From Oscillospiraceae bacterium (GTDB taxonomy: Bacteria > Bacillota > Clostridia > Christensenellales > QALW01), in assembly GCA_022009755.1 (NCBI GenBank), contig CP091722.1, positions 1,682,001-1,746,000 on the forward strand: a stretch of 64,000 bases of DNA, read 5' to 3'. Shown here piece by piece: positions 37,428 to 47,101 of the stretch. A program made the translations under genes and the position numbers. The notes beneath the pieces are model-generated. The model did not search any database. It saw only the letters and a list, made by a program, of their open reading frames with translations, and was not told the origin of the DNA. The first letter of the stretch is position 1, and every line of letters starts with the position of its first letter.

Positions 37428-38878
37428 AAAAAATATTTACGGCGGCAGCAACGCTGCTTTGCCTTGCCCTGTGCGGCTGCAATACCGTAACATCGCCCGA
37501 GGCAACCTATTCCCCTACGGTTACGGTCAAAAGCATGGAGTATTTGCAGCGCGGCGAGGTAACGCCGGCAAAAATAATAAACGGCACCGGGCATGCCTCC
37601 GGGGTGCGTACCGATTTCCCGAATGACGAAAGCATATTTTGGGATTGCTCCGACCGCATAGAACGCCGCAGCATAATAATAGAAAATTTACGCATGGAAT
37701 CAAAGCCGGAGGACGACGACTTTCCCGGAAAATGGTACACGCCCAAGGAAGAAGAGCTGGCGGAGGTAAACGCCGTCGCTTCGCGCTTTTTTACAACCCT
37801 GTTCAAGGTGTGCTACAAGGACCCGGCCGATCACGAGGCCAACATTGAGGCGGTATACGATAAAACCCTGACGGCGGAGCTTGCACAGCTGATGCAAACA
37901 AACGGCGATGCGGGCCGGCTTGCGGCGCTGCTTTCAAAGGGCGAAGCGTTTCTTGATATACCGTGCATCAAGAATGCCTGGGCGGAACAGGCGATTGAGT
38001 TTGAAGACGGGCTTGTGCAGTATGAATTCAGAATAACCCTTTCCGTGCAGCCGGATAACCCCAAGGGCGCGGTGCCGCTTATTTACGATATTCTCCCGAC
38101 AGGGGGCTGGCACCTTGATTATTCCGGAGCTAAGACACGCAATTATGTGCCGCCGGAATTTGACCTTAAGGCAAGGGCGGCTTTGGTAAATACAACGCAG
38201 GGGCAGAGGATATCGGAATTCTATGTCTATGCCGGATCCAGAAGTAAAGAAGGCTACAATGATACAATGACACCGGTGCTGCGGGTGGATACGGACGGTG
38301 TATATCAGGGCATAGGCATGGATTATCTGCCGATTATAGACGGCGCCGCGCCGGAGGAATATCATGAATACTATGATGAAGCCTCCTTAAGCACCTCTTC
38401 TTCGCGGACAAAATTTCTCAGAGATTTTATGGACTTGCTTATAACGGATTATACAGCCGCGGAGCCGGGACATTTTGACCTTGTGGAGCAGGCAGCCTCC
38501 CCGGAGCTTAAAGCGGTGCTTGCACAAAGCGGCATACTGGAAAAACTGCGCCTTTTCTGCAGGGAAAACGGGATAAAGCTTACAAGACCGATAAGCAATG
38601 AAAACTTGTGCCCATACATTGCCACATATGATAATCCCAAATATCATGTCATGGAGCTTGAAGCCGATGTATTGGCTCAGGCGGAAAAGGATTGCGACCC
38701 TACTGCTTACGGCCTTCCCGTGCCCGGCGTTCTGAAGCGTGTGCGGCTGCGTACGCTTACGCGGCTAACCGATGACGGTTTTTGCCTTGTGGGGTTTGAC
38801 ATAGTTTCCTATACCGGCGATCTTGCCATTTATGACCCCGATAATATTATAGATGTTATACGAAACCTCGACGGATAA
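37424..38878 (+). CDS. Large lipoprotein closing the exporter locus
   Basis: 484 residues. Signal MKKIFTAAATLLCLALCGC with lipobox ALCGC. The mature protein has an N-terminal domain with helices (VASRFFTTLFKVCYKD, TLTAELAQLMQTNGD) and a C-terminal domain ending FDIVSYTGDLAIYDPDNII. I see no enzyme signature. Coupled to the ATPase gene by ATGA and ended by a terminator, so it belongs to the transport operon. Perhaps a substrate-handling or immunity lipoprotein (inference). Confidence 0.78.
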   Translation: MKKIFTAAATLLCLALCGCNTVTSPEATYSPTVTVKSMEYLQRGEVTPAKIINGTGHASGVRTDFPNDESIFWDCSDRIERRSIIIENLRMESKPEDDDFPGKWYTPKEEELAEVNAVASRFFTTLFKVCYKDPADHEANIEAVYDKTLTAELAQLMQTNGDAGRLAALLSKGEAFLDIPCIKNAWAEQAIEFEDGLVQYEFRITLSVQPDNPKGAVPLIYDILPTGGWHLDYSGAKTRNYVPPEFDLKARAALVNTTQGQRISEFYVYAGSRSKEGYNDTMTPVLRVDTDGVYQGIGMDYLPIIDGAAPEEYHEYYDEASLSTSSSRTKFLRDFMDLLITDYTAAEPGHFDLVEQAASPELKAVLAQSGILEKLRLFCRENGIKLTRPISNENLCPYIATYDNPKYHVMELEADVLAQAEKDCDPTAYGLPVPGVLKRVRLRTLTRLTDDGFCLVGFDIVSYTGDLAIYDPDNIIDVIRNLDG

Positions 38879-38904
38879 CGGGAAAGCGGTGCTGCAAAGC
38901 AAAG

Positions 38905-38929
38905 AATCCGGCCTTAAGCCGGATTTTTT
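38905..38929 (+). terminator. Terminator of the exporter locus
   Basis: AATCCGGC and GCCGGATT form an 8-bp stem with a five-base loop, then TTTTT. Confidence 0.85.
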
Positions 38930-38951
38930 ATCGCTTTGCCGTAAAGCCATA

Positions 38952-40525
38952 CTATTTTGTGCCGTGAATTTTTCTGCGCCGCAAGGTAAACACGATAATT
39001 GCGCCCGCTGCCAAAGCGGCGGACACGGCGGCAGCTGCCGCCGGAGCATCATCGCCCGTAGGCTGCGGCTTTTCCTTTTCCCATGTTGCGGTATAGATTG
39101 CATTTTCGGTTACGGCTTCGGCTACCTCGGGGCTCCAGCCGGCGAATATATAGCCCTCGCGCGTGGGGGTTGCTGCAGTGTCGCTCTCGCCGCGGAAGGC
39201 GGGAGTGGGATCGCCGGAAAGCAGGTTTTCATAAATCTGATCTTCAAAAACCGCGCCCTCTGCGCCGTCTTTATAAATAACGGAGAATTTATCTTCATCC
39301 TCGTCGGCGATGCCGTTGTGGTTTCTGTCCTCTTTCCATGCGGCGGTATAGACGGCATTGTCGGTTACGGTTTCGGCTACCTCGGGATTCCAGCCGGCAA
39401 ATACATAGCCCGTCCTCGTGGGGTTATCGCCGAAAGCGGGAGTTGCGCTGTCCTTGGCAAGGTCAGTGAAGGTTTTATCCTCGAATATTACCTCGCCCTC
39501 CGCGCCGTCGGTGTAGATAACGGTGTATTTCACTTCCGGTACATTCTGCTCCCCACACGGCGTAAAGCGTGGTGTGCTCCGTTATTTCAAAGGTGTCGGC
39601 GGCAGCGTATACAACGGTTTTTAGCCTCGCTTGAGGTGTCCCAGCCCTTGAAGGTGTAACCCTCCTTGGTTTGACCCATATAATCCTTTACGGTTACGGT
39701 GTCGTTCTCAAGATAGGTTTCGTTTGCAAGCTCGGTTGTGCCGTCCATATACTTAAGGATAAGCGCTTTTGAAACCTCGGTGGGGGTCCACTGAGCGTAA
39801 AGGTGATAGGTGGCGTTGTTTTTGCACATCATTATCGCATTGACAGCGCTGCCGGTGCCGTCTGCCTTTGTGTTCCAAGGAGGAGAAGCCAGCTTATAGC
39901 CGTTAGGAGCGGTAAAGCCCGCTTCGGCAGGGGTGAGCACGGTAATAGATCTGCCGGTATTAATGATATTGTACGATGCATGGACTGTATAGCTCATGGA
40001 GTATTGCGGGTATTCCGGGCTGGCCTCACCGGGATAGTTTGCGTGGTAAACAATGGTAAAAGCTTATGGTATAATCGCCGCTGCCTTCCTCATGGCTGCC
40101 GGATGTGGGACCGGGCGTGGGCGCAGGATCGCCTGAGCCGGAGGGTGTGGGGGGCACAAAGCCGGGCACCCAGTAGGTCATGGTGGCGGTGGAGGAGTTG
40201 CAGCTCCAGTAAACATTCGTTCCGACATTTTGGTCGCCGGTGGGGAAATACCAGTTGCCCGCAACCTTCTGTACGCGGTAGCTGTTTTTCGCCTATGAAC
40301 TCTGAAAGATCGGGGGATGCGGTATGCATCCGACTGGATTTTTTCATCGCCCTTTGTGCAGTAGTCGGTGCCCACTACCCATACGCCGCCGGTATTGGGG
40401 TTAAACACGCGGACGGTGATGGTTATCTTGTCTTCGGGCTTCCAAGAGGCTGCAAGCACCGGCACGGATATGACTCCTGCAAGCAGAAGCAAAGACAGCA
40501 GTATTATCAGTACTTTTTTTCTCAT
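38952..40525 (-). CDS. InlB-repeat surface protein with sortase-like C-terminus (five indels)
   Basis: Signal peptide MRKKVLIILLSLLLLAGVIS from the ATG at 40525 (AAAGGGAG upstream). Five one-base excesses, all in homopolymers (40312-40316, 40285-40289, 40058-40061, 39618-39622, 39551-39554), break the frame; removing them gives 1569 bp, 522 residues. The protein has at least three Listeria-Bacteroides (Flg_new) repeats such as EGYTFKGWDTSSEA, TGYVFAGWNPEVAE and EGYIFAGWSPEVAE, then PQPTGDD, a hydrophobic helix and RRRK, a degenerate LPxTG-type anchor. Such proteins sit on the cell wall and mediate adhesion. A proline/glycine-rich linker lies near residue 120. Confidence 0.8.
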
Positions 40526-40687
40526 GATTTTTCTCCCTTTCCTATGTGATTTACATATCAGTAAAACATTAACATATAAGGGCGCATATCGCAATCGCGA
40601 TTATTGGGACAAAGCGGCGAAATATAAGAAAGCTGCGAATAAAGCGGTCAACACAGAGCATGAGGCGTGCAGTGAGCCTTTGATATT

Positions 40688-40724
40688 CAAACGGCGCCCC
40701 CGCCCGCCCACCCGGCGCCGTTTG
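40688..40724. other. Isolated perfect hairpin
   Basis: CAAACGGCGCC and its exact complement, 11 bp, with a C-rich 15-base loop. No T run on the plus side. Could form a structure upstream of the proS promoter; nothing else is seen in 40526-40797. Confidence 0.5.
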
Positions 40725-40797
40725 GGACGGGCAGTGCAGAAAAATCCGCGCAACAGAAGGCAAAGGGGCGTATTTTGCTCTCGGATGTTTTTTTGCG

Positions 40798-40826
40798 TTG
40801 ACAAATGCGTATTTGAGCGATAAAAT
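40798..40826 (+). promoter_or_regulatory. Promoter of proS
   Basis: TTGACA (40798-40803), 17-bp spacer, TAAAAT (40821-40826), about 95 bp before the T-box leader begins to fold. Confidence 0.8.
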
Positions 40827-40921
40827 TATACAAAACCGATACAATAAACCGTTGCGGGCTTGTCCGAACGATTTACAGCGAGAATAACAGAATAAAATAC
40901 CGCCGCAGAATTTTGCGGCGC

Positions 40922-41143
40922 TGCGATGAACAGGTACAGGCTCTTTGTTAAGGCATCAGAGAGAGGGCGGCAGGTGCAAGCCCTTTGCCGCAAAGAGCCG
41001 TCCCGCCTGCGAGCTCCGCAAGAAATTGCGGCGGCCCCGCCGTTATACGGGTCAATGAAGTGCGGAGTAACTCCGAATTCAGGTGGTACCGCGGATATTT
41101 GATTCCGCCCTGAGCGTAAAAGCTTGGGGCGGTTTGTTTTTTC
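40922..41143 (+). promoter_or_regulatory. T-box leader controlling proS
   Basis: T-box AGGTGGTACCGCGG at 41081-41094; stem I apical AGAGAG and AGGTG at about 40958-40976; terminator CCGCCC...GGGCGG followed by TTTGTTTTTT (41105-41143). A CCC/CCG-containing segment near 41005 is a candidate proline specifier, not proven. Uncharged tRNA-Pro should turn on proS. Confidence 0.88.
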
Positions 41144-41167
41144 GGTTAAAAGGGAGGAGAAAAGGGA

Positions 41168-42893
41168 ATGAAGCTTGCAAATCTTGTAGGAGAAAGATTC
41201 AAGGAAAGGCCGGCGGACTGCAGCATTGACAGCCAGGCACTTATGGTAAGGGGCGGCTATATAAAGTATGTCGCCAACGGTATATACTCTTCGTTTATGC
41301 CCATGAAGAGAATAACAAAAAAGATCGAAAACATAATACGCCAAGAGATGGATGCCATCGACGGGCAGGAGGTGCTTTTCCCGGTGGTAATGCCCGCTTC
41401 GCTGTGGGAGGAATCGGGAAGATATAAAAGCGTGGGCAGCGAGCTTGTCCGCTTTACCGACCGCAACGACGGTCAGTATGTGCTGGGCATGACGCACGAG
41501 GAGGCGGCGGTGCAGCTGGTGCGGGAGTACGGCGGCAGCTATCTGAAGTATCCGTTTATGATCTATCAAATACAGACAAAATTCCGCGATGAGGCGCGCC
41601 CGCGCGGCGGACTTATACGGGTGCGTGAATTTACGATGAAGGACGCCTATTCCTTCCACACCTCACAGCAGGATCTGGAGGAGTATTATGAGCGCTGCCA
41701 TAAGGCCTACGAGCGCATTTTTGCCCGCGTGGGAGTGCCGGAGGTAGTAAGCGTAAAATCCGATTCCGGAATGATGGGAGGCAGCGTGTCGCATGAGTTT
41801 ATGCTGCTTACCGGCATAGGGGAGGATTCCATAGTTATTTGCCCCGAATGCGGCTACCGTGCAAACATGGAGGCTGCGGAAACGGTGTGCGCCCGCCCGG
41901 AAAGAAAGGAAAACGCCTCTCCGCTTGAAAAGCATGCCACCCCCGGAAGCCATACCATAGACGAGGTGTGCGATACCTTGGGCTGCACTTCGGATAAAAC
42001 CTGCAAGGCGGTGGTGTACCGCAAGGAAACGGACGATAAGCTGGTGGTGCTGTTTTTGCGCGGGGACTGCGAGGTAAACGAGGCCAAGCTTAAAAATCTG
42101 CTGGGCAGCGATGTATTTCCTGCAACTCTCGGGGAGGACAGCGGCCTTGAGGCGGGCTTTATAGGGCCTGTGGGGCTGAATACCGATGCAGTCGTAATTT
42201 ACGACCGCACGCTTGAAGGCATGCAGGAGCTGGTGTGCGGCGCAAACTGCCGCGGCTATCATTACACCGGCCTTGACATGCAGCGGGATGTGCCCGATGC
42301 GGTATACAGCGATGTATCCAAGGTGCGTCCCGGCGGAATATGCCCCGTGTGCGGCAAGCCGGTGCTTACCGTGAAGCGCGGAATAGAGGTGGGCAACATA
42401 TTCCAGCTGGGTACCAAGTATACAAAGAGCATGAATATGACCTATGTGGACGAAGGGGGAAAGCCACTATCCGATAATGGGCTGTTACGGAATAGGTGTA
42501 GGACGGCTTGCGGCTTCGGTATGCGAGGTTCGCCATGACGATTACGGCCCGATATGGCCCATGAGCATAGCGCCCTGGCAGGTGCATCTGTGTGCGGTGC
42601 GTGCGGATGACGAGCAGGTGCGTGCAAAAGCGGAGGAGCTGTACAGTGCCCTTATGCAGGCGGGAGTTGAGGTCATATATGACGACCGCAGCGTGAGCGC
42701 AGGCATAATGTTCTCCGATGCCGACCTTTTGGGAGTGCCGCTGAGGCTTGTCGTCAGTCCGCGCAATAATAAGCAGGGCGTTTGCGAGCTGGTAAGCCGG
42801 GATAAGAGCTTTGATGTGCGCCTGCCTCTTGACGATGTGAAGGAGTGCGTTAAGGCAATAAAAGAAAAAATCGCGCAGATGCTGGAATTCTGA
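41168..42893 (+). CDS. proS: Prolyl-tRNA synthetase (one frameshift)
   Basis: One extra G in the run 42455-42459 splits the gene; without it there are 1725 bp, 574 residues, the normal bacterial ProRS length with the INS editing domain. Class II motif 2: FRDEARPRGGLIRVREFTMKDAYSF region; motif 3: GCYGIGVGRL. The editing domain (about 225-400) includes KTCKAVVYRK and GLNTDAVVIYDR. A GGAGG site lies 11 bp before the ATG. Expression is governed by the upstream T-box. Confidence 0.95.
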
Positions 42894-42941
42894 AAAAAAT
42901 AAGCGGGATAATTATTAAATAAAAATTAAATTCGGATTAAG

Positions 42942-42981
42942 AAAAAAACAAGCCGTATGCAGCATATACGGCTTGTTTTTT
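42942..42981 (+). terminator. Terminator of proS
   Basis: A-run, AAGCCGTAT / ATACGGCTT stem with seven-base loop, T-run; symmetrical, so active on both strands. Confidence 0.88.
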
Positions 42982-43021
42982 GCGATTATTGCCTGTATTT
43001 TATCGGGATTTTTTGACAAAA

Positions 43022-43340
43022 CCGGCGCTTTGGCAAGGCGATGCTTTTTTGCGCGCGGCGGGCGCCGGGGCTGCGCCCCCGGCGCCCCCGCCCGGCCTGC
43101 GGCCGTGCCGGCATCCGCCGTCGCCGCGCGCTCTTTCGCCCGCAGCCTTTTTCGCACAAAACAAGCCCTCTCGCGTCGCCGCTTTTTACGCCGCGGCCGG
43201 CCCCTTGGCTGCGCCTGCGGGCCCTCTGCCGGCCTTGCGGCCGCCCCAAGCCCCCGTTTCCGGGCGCTTTGGCCGCGGCTGCCATCGCCCGCAGCTTTTT
43301 TGCCTCTTATCCCGCCCGTCGCGCCGCCGCTGCGGTATCG
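43022..43340 (+). repeat. Two degenerate copies of the 146-bp GC-rich repeat
   Basis: The second half (43150-43340) carries the diagnostic order seen in the array at 52.8 kb: CACAAAACAAGCCC, GCGGCCGGCCCCT, CTGCGCCTGCGGGCCCT, GCGGCCGCCCCAAGCCCCC, GGGCGCTTTGGCCGC. The first half (43022-43150) has the same layout in weaker form. No gene is present between proS and the response regulator. Confidence 0.75.
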
Positions 43341-43543
43341 TGCCTCTTGCGGCGCTTTTATGGTTACCGTCATAAGTCACATTTTGCCGCTGTTTTTTGT
43401 AAAATGCTTGCGGCGTACATTTTTTTCATTACGATATCACATAATTTTCACAATAATATGCTATAATAACCAAAATCGGATAACGGTAAAGGCGCACAGT
43501 CGCCGCGAAGAAGGGCATTGCCGGAAGAAACGGAGGAACAGGC

Positions 43544-44215
43544 ATGGCAAAAATACTCATTGTGGACGATGAACCAAAGATATGCGAGCTGATAGCAAAA
43601 TACGCCGCCTTTGAAGGGTATGAAACGGAAACCGCCGCCGACGGAATGCAGGCGGTGCAGCTTTGCCGGCAGAAGGATTACGATCTTATAATAATGGATG
43701 TTATGATGCCGGAGCTGGACGGCTTTTCCGCCACGCGCGAAATACGCAAAACAAAGCAGACGCCCATAATAATGCTTTCGGCCCGCGGTGAGGAATATGA
43801 CAGAATACACGGCTTTGAGCTGGGAGTGGACGATTATGTGCAGAAGCCGTTTTCTCCAAGAGAGCTTATGATGCGCGTGGATGCCATACTGCGTCGCTTT
43901 TCCGCGCGTGTGGAGCAGATGCAGGATGTTTTTCAGGTGGAGGGGCTGTGCATAAACTGTGTTTCCCACATAGTAACCGTGGATGGAAAGCGTGTGGATA
44001 TGTCACCCAAGGAATATGAGCTGCTGCTTTATCTTGTGCGCAACCGAGGGATTGCGCTTACAAGAGAAAGGCTGCTTAATCAGGTGTGGGGCTACGATTA
44101 TTACGGGGACGACCGCACGCTGGATACGCATATAAAGCTTGTGCGCAAGCTGCTGGGGCCGTATGCGGGCTATCTTGTAACAATACGCGGCGTGGGCTAC
44201 CGCTTTGAGGAGTAA
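43544..44215 (+). CDS. OmpR-family response regulator
   Basis: 223 residues. Receiver domain 1-120: acidic pair in ILIVDDEPK, phosphoacceptor Asp in LIIMDVMMPELDG (about 52), Lys in YVQKPFSP. Winged-helix domain 130-223 with SPKEYELLLYLVRNRG and DTHIKLVRKLLG...VRGVGYRF-type ending (TIRGVGYRFEE). GGAGG before the ATG, a TATAAT about 80 bp upstream. The sensor kinase follows after 44 bp, so this is a classical two-component pair; its signal is unknown. Confidence 0.95.
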   Translation: MAKILIVDDEPKICELIAKYAAFEGYETETAADGMQAVQLCRQKDYDLIIMDVMMPELDGFSATREIRKTKQTPIIMLSARGEEYDRIHGFELGVDDYVQKPFSPRELMMRVDAILRRFSARVEQMQDVFQVEGLCINCVSHIVTVDGKRVDMSPKEYELLLYLVRNRGIALTRERLLNQVWGYDYYGDDRTLDTHIKLVRKLLGPYAGYLVTIRGVGYRFEE

Positions 44216-44259
44216 AGCGGCGGGGACCGATGCCGTGGATATAAAAACGGAGAGATAAT

Positions 44260-45786
44260 ATGCTTTCTGAACATAAAAACGCCGAAGCAAAAGAAAAGGA
44301 CGGCGCATTTGCCGGCAAAGCGGCGAATAAGAACGGAAAACGAAAAGAAAAAAAGAACGGCGGGAGAGGCTTTTTGGGTCGTATAAGCCTGAAATGGCGT
44401 CTTTTTGCCGTTTTTTCCGGCTTTGCGCTGCTGATATTGCTGCTTTTGTGGCTGTTTCAAACCTGCTTTCTTGATACTATATACCGCAGGATAAAAATTG
44501 CGCAGATGAATTCCGCGGTTTCGCAGCTTGCCGCCTGTTCCGCAGAGGAGCTGGAAAGCACGCTCAATCAGGCGGCGGAAAACGGCGGGCTGTGCATCCA
44601 TGTTTTTGATAAGGAGGGCTGGCTGTTGGGGGCCGCCGGCACGCGCCCGTATTGCCTTATGCGAAAGCTGGGCTGGAGGGAACTGGAAATGCTCGCCCTG
44701 CGCGCGCAGGAAAACGGCGGAACATATTTTTCGCAGTTTGAGCAGGGTCCGGGGCCTGCGGAGCCGGACGGCTATCTTATGCTTAATAAAACTCCGGAGC
44801 GGCTTATAGCCATAGACGCCACCCTTACGCCGCTGGATGCCACCGTGTCCACGGTTCGGGTGACGCTTATAATCACTACGGTTATAACCGTGCTGGGCGC
44901 TGCGGTAATAGCGGTGCTGCTTTCCCGCAGGGTGGCCTCTCCCATAGAAGGCATAACCGCCTGCTCGCGAAGGCTGCCTGAGGGAAAATTCGGCTTCGAG
45001 GCGCCGGCAGGCGCATATCCCGAAATAAAGGAGCTTGCCGGCACCCTGCAAAGCGCGGCGGTGGAAATATCCCGCACAGACGACCTAAAAAGGGAGCTGT
45101 TTGCCAATGTTTCGCACGATCTGCGCACCCCGCTTACCATGATAAGCGGCTATGCCGAGGTAATGCGGGATATACCGGGAGAAAACTCCGCGGAAAATGT
45201 GCAGATAATTATTGATGAGGCTCAAAGGCTTACGCGGCTGGTAAACGATATGCTGGATCTGTCCAAGTTGCAGTCAATAACCACCTTCGAGCCGGTAAAA
45301 TGCAGCCTTACCGCCCTTATAAGCGATATACTGCGCCGTTATAACAAGCTGCGCGAAACTCAGGGCTATGTTGTGGAGTTTTCGCCCTCCTGCGAGGTTT
45401 ATGTAATGGGGGATGAACTGCGGCTTTCGCAGGTGATATATAACCTTGTAAACAACGCCATTGATTTTACCGGCCCGGATAAAAAGGTTGTTGTCCGGCA
45501 GATCTTAAAGACGGACGGCAGGGTGCGCATAGAAGTGCAGGACAGCGGCGAGGGCATACCGCAGGATAAGCTGCCCTATATCTGGGACAGATATTATAAG
45601 GTGGATAAGGAGCATAAGCGCTCCCGCGTGGGTACGGGACTGGGGCTTTCCATTGTAAAGGAAGCGCTGGAAAAGCACGGCGCGGACTACGGCGTGATAT
45701 CGGGCAGCGGCGGCAGCACCTTCTGGTTTGAAATGAAAGCGCTGCCTTCCGGAACGGGCGCGGCCGAAAACGGCTTATCCGATTGA
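44260..45786 (+). CDS. Sensor histidine kinase
   Basis: 508 residues. Lysine-rich cytoplasmic start (1-45), membrane helices at about 50-72 and 205-228, an extracytoplasmic sensor of 130 residues between them, HAMP linker (SRRVASPIEGI). Phosphorylation motif NVSHDLRTPLTMISGY near 290 and ATPase boxes NLVNNAIDFT, DSGEGIP and GTGLGLSIV. The sensor domain contains no family I can name. Partner of the regulator 44 bp upstream. Confidence 0.94.
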   Translation: MLSEHKNAEAKEKDGAFAGKAANKNGKRKEKKNGGRGFLGRISLKWRLFAVFSGFALLILLLLWLFQTCFLDTIYRRIKIAQMNSAVSQLAACSAEELESTLNQAAENGGLCIHVFDKEGWLLGAAGTRPYCLMRKLGWRELEMLALRAQENGGTYFSQFEQGPGPAEPDGYLMLNKTPERLIAIDATLTPLDATVSTVRVTLIITTVITVLGAAVIAVLLSRRVASPIEGITACSRRLPEGKFGFEAPAGAYPEIKELAGTLQSAAVEISRTDDLKRELFANVSHDLRTPLTMISGYAEVMRDIPGENSAENVQIIIDEAQRLTRLVNDMLDLSKLQSITTFEPVKCSLTALISDILRRYNKLRETQGYVVEFSPSCEVYVMGDELRLSQVIYNLVNNAIDFTGPDKKVVVRQILKTDGRVRIEVQDSGEGIPQDKLPYIWDRYYKVDKEHKRSRVGTGLGLSIVKEALEKHGADYGVISGSGGSTFWFEMKALPSGTGAAENGLSD

Positions 45787-45972
45787 ATGCTTTTTGCAAA
45801 AGGGTTGATAAAGCAGAAAGAACGGAATTCACAGCCGCAGATAAATCAACTGCATAGATTGCATGCTTCTTTTTGCGTGAAAATGCATATGATGCCGGAT
45901 ATCGGCTCCTCTTTCCGTATTCATCGGGCATGACCGTCCGTATAGAATATAGAATATAGAATTATAGAATAA

Positions 45973-45999
45973 GCCCCTGCGTTACCGCAGGGGCAATTT
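45973..45999. terminator. Hairpin between the kinase and plsC genes
   Basis: GCCCCTGCG and CGCAGGGGC, 9 bp with a TTAC loop. The T-tract on the plus side is poor (AATTTG); on the minus side ATTCTATAATTCT follows. Probable terminator for one or both convergent genes. Confidence 0.55.
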
Positions 46000-46007
46000 G
46001 TCCGGCC

Positions 46008-46889
46008 TCACGCCCGGGCATTATCTTTTTCAAGCGGTGCAAGCCCCGCTTCGGCTCTGCGTGCGTTTTCCAGCTCATACCATCTGTTCTCTATCTCTTT
46101 ATGAACCGCATCCCCGGTGTCGCAGGTGGGGCACGATGAAACCGCCTCGCCGGAATATACCGAAAGTATCTCCAGCGTGACCCTTGTGCTTCTCCACGGC
46201 GCACGCTTTACTATCATATCGCTTCCGTGCAGCACGGCGGACACTACGGGCGCTCCCGCGCGCGCCGCTATCTGAAAAGCGCCGTTGCGGAAAGGAATAA
46301 GCCCAGGCATGCGCGAACGGGTGCCCTCCGGATAAATTCCGTAATTTATAATTCCCTTTTTCAGGCTGTCCGCCGCCTTAAGAATGGTTTTTACCGCACT
46401 GCGGTTGTTCTCCCTGTCAATGGGAATGCACATGCATTTGTGCATAAGCCTTCCCGCTATCGGTATTTTCAGGTTTTCCGGCTTTGTAATAAAGGCAATG
46501 CCGTATTTGCGCAGCGCCCACATGGCAATAAGGGGGTCAAAGTTCGAGCGGTGATTGCTCACAAACAGCCATTTGCCCTCCGCAGGCAGCTTTTCAAGGC
46601 CGCGCAGGGTTATTTTCACCCGGCACAGCTTAAGCAAAACGCCTATGGAAAAAACCGTCAGGCGGCGGAAAAACACGCTGTCCTTCTCCTGCGCACGCTT
46701 TGGATTTATAAACAGCGTAAGCAAAAAGAGCAGCGCAAAATATACAATTATCAGCCCCGCCGTGTATCCGGGCAGCGCAGCCAACAGCCACAGGGCGTTC
46801 AGGGGGTTCTCAACAGCCCCGGGAAGTACGCTTAACAGCGAAAGCGCCGCAGAAACCAGCACAAATGGAAATATCATAGCCCGCCTCAC
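46008..46889 (-). CDS. plsC: 1-acyl-sn-glycerol-3-phosphate acyltransferase
   Basis: 293 residues. Two membrane helices at about 5-25 and 35-60 precede the acyltransferase domain, with catalytic NHRSNFD (HX4D) near residue 115 and substrate motif PEGTRSR near 185. It adds the second acyl chain in phosphatidic acid synthesis, following the PlsX/PlsY step. Longer than typical PlsC because of the N-terminal membrane region. Lone gene. Confidence 0.88.
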   Translation of the reverse strand: MRRAMIFPFVLVSAALSLLSVLPGAVENPLNALWLLAALPGYTAGLIIVYFALLFLLTLFINPKRAQEKDSVFFRRLTVFSIGVLLKLCRVKITLRGLEKLPAEGKWLFVSNHRSNFDPLIAMWALRKYGIAFITKPENLKIPIAGRLMHKCMCIPIDRENNRSAVKTILKAADSLKKGIINYGIYPEGTRSRMPGLIPFRNGAFQIAARAGAPVVSAVLHGSDMIVKRAPWRSTRVTLEILSVYSGEAVSSCPTCDTGDAVHKEIENRWYELENARRAEAGLAPLEKDNARA

Positions 46890-47019
46890 AAAACAGTATC
46901 CGGCATTTTGTCCGTAAATAAAAACATCCCTTCCCCCGCTGCGGATATTCTTATATTCCGTGCCGTTATTTAATATGCAGCAAAAAAATCATACTCAGGC
47001 GTCCGACCCGCAAAAACGC

Positions 47020-47044
47020 TTCAATCCGCCCGAAACGGGCGGAT
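47020..47044 (-). terminator. Hairpin after the SH3-domain gene
   Basis: AATCCGCCCG / CGGGCGGATT perfect stem; on the minus strand GAAGCGTTTTTGCG follows, a weak T-tract. Confidence 0.55.
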
Positions 47045-47101
47045 TGTGTATAAGCGGCGTGTCCGTATCGCCAAAGAAGCGCGTTTTTTTACAAACGGCC
47101 C

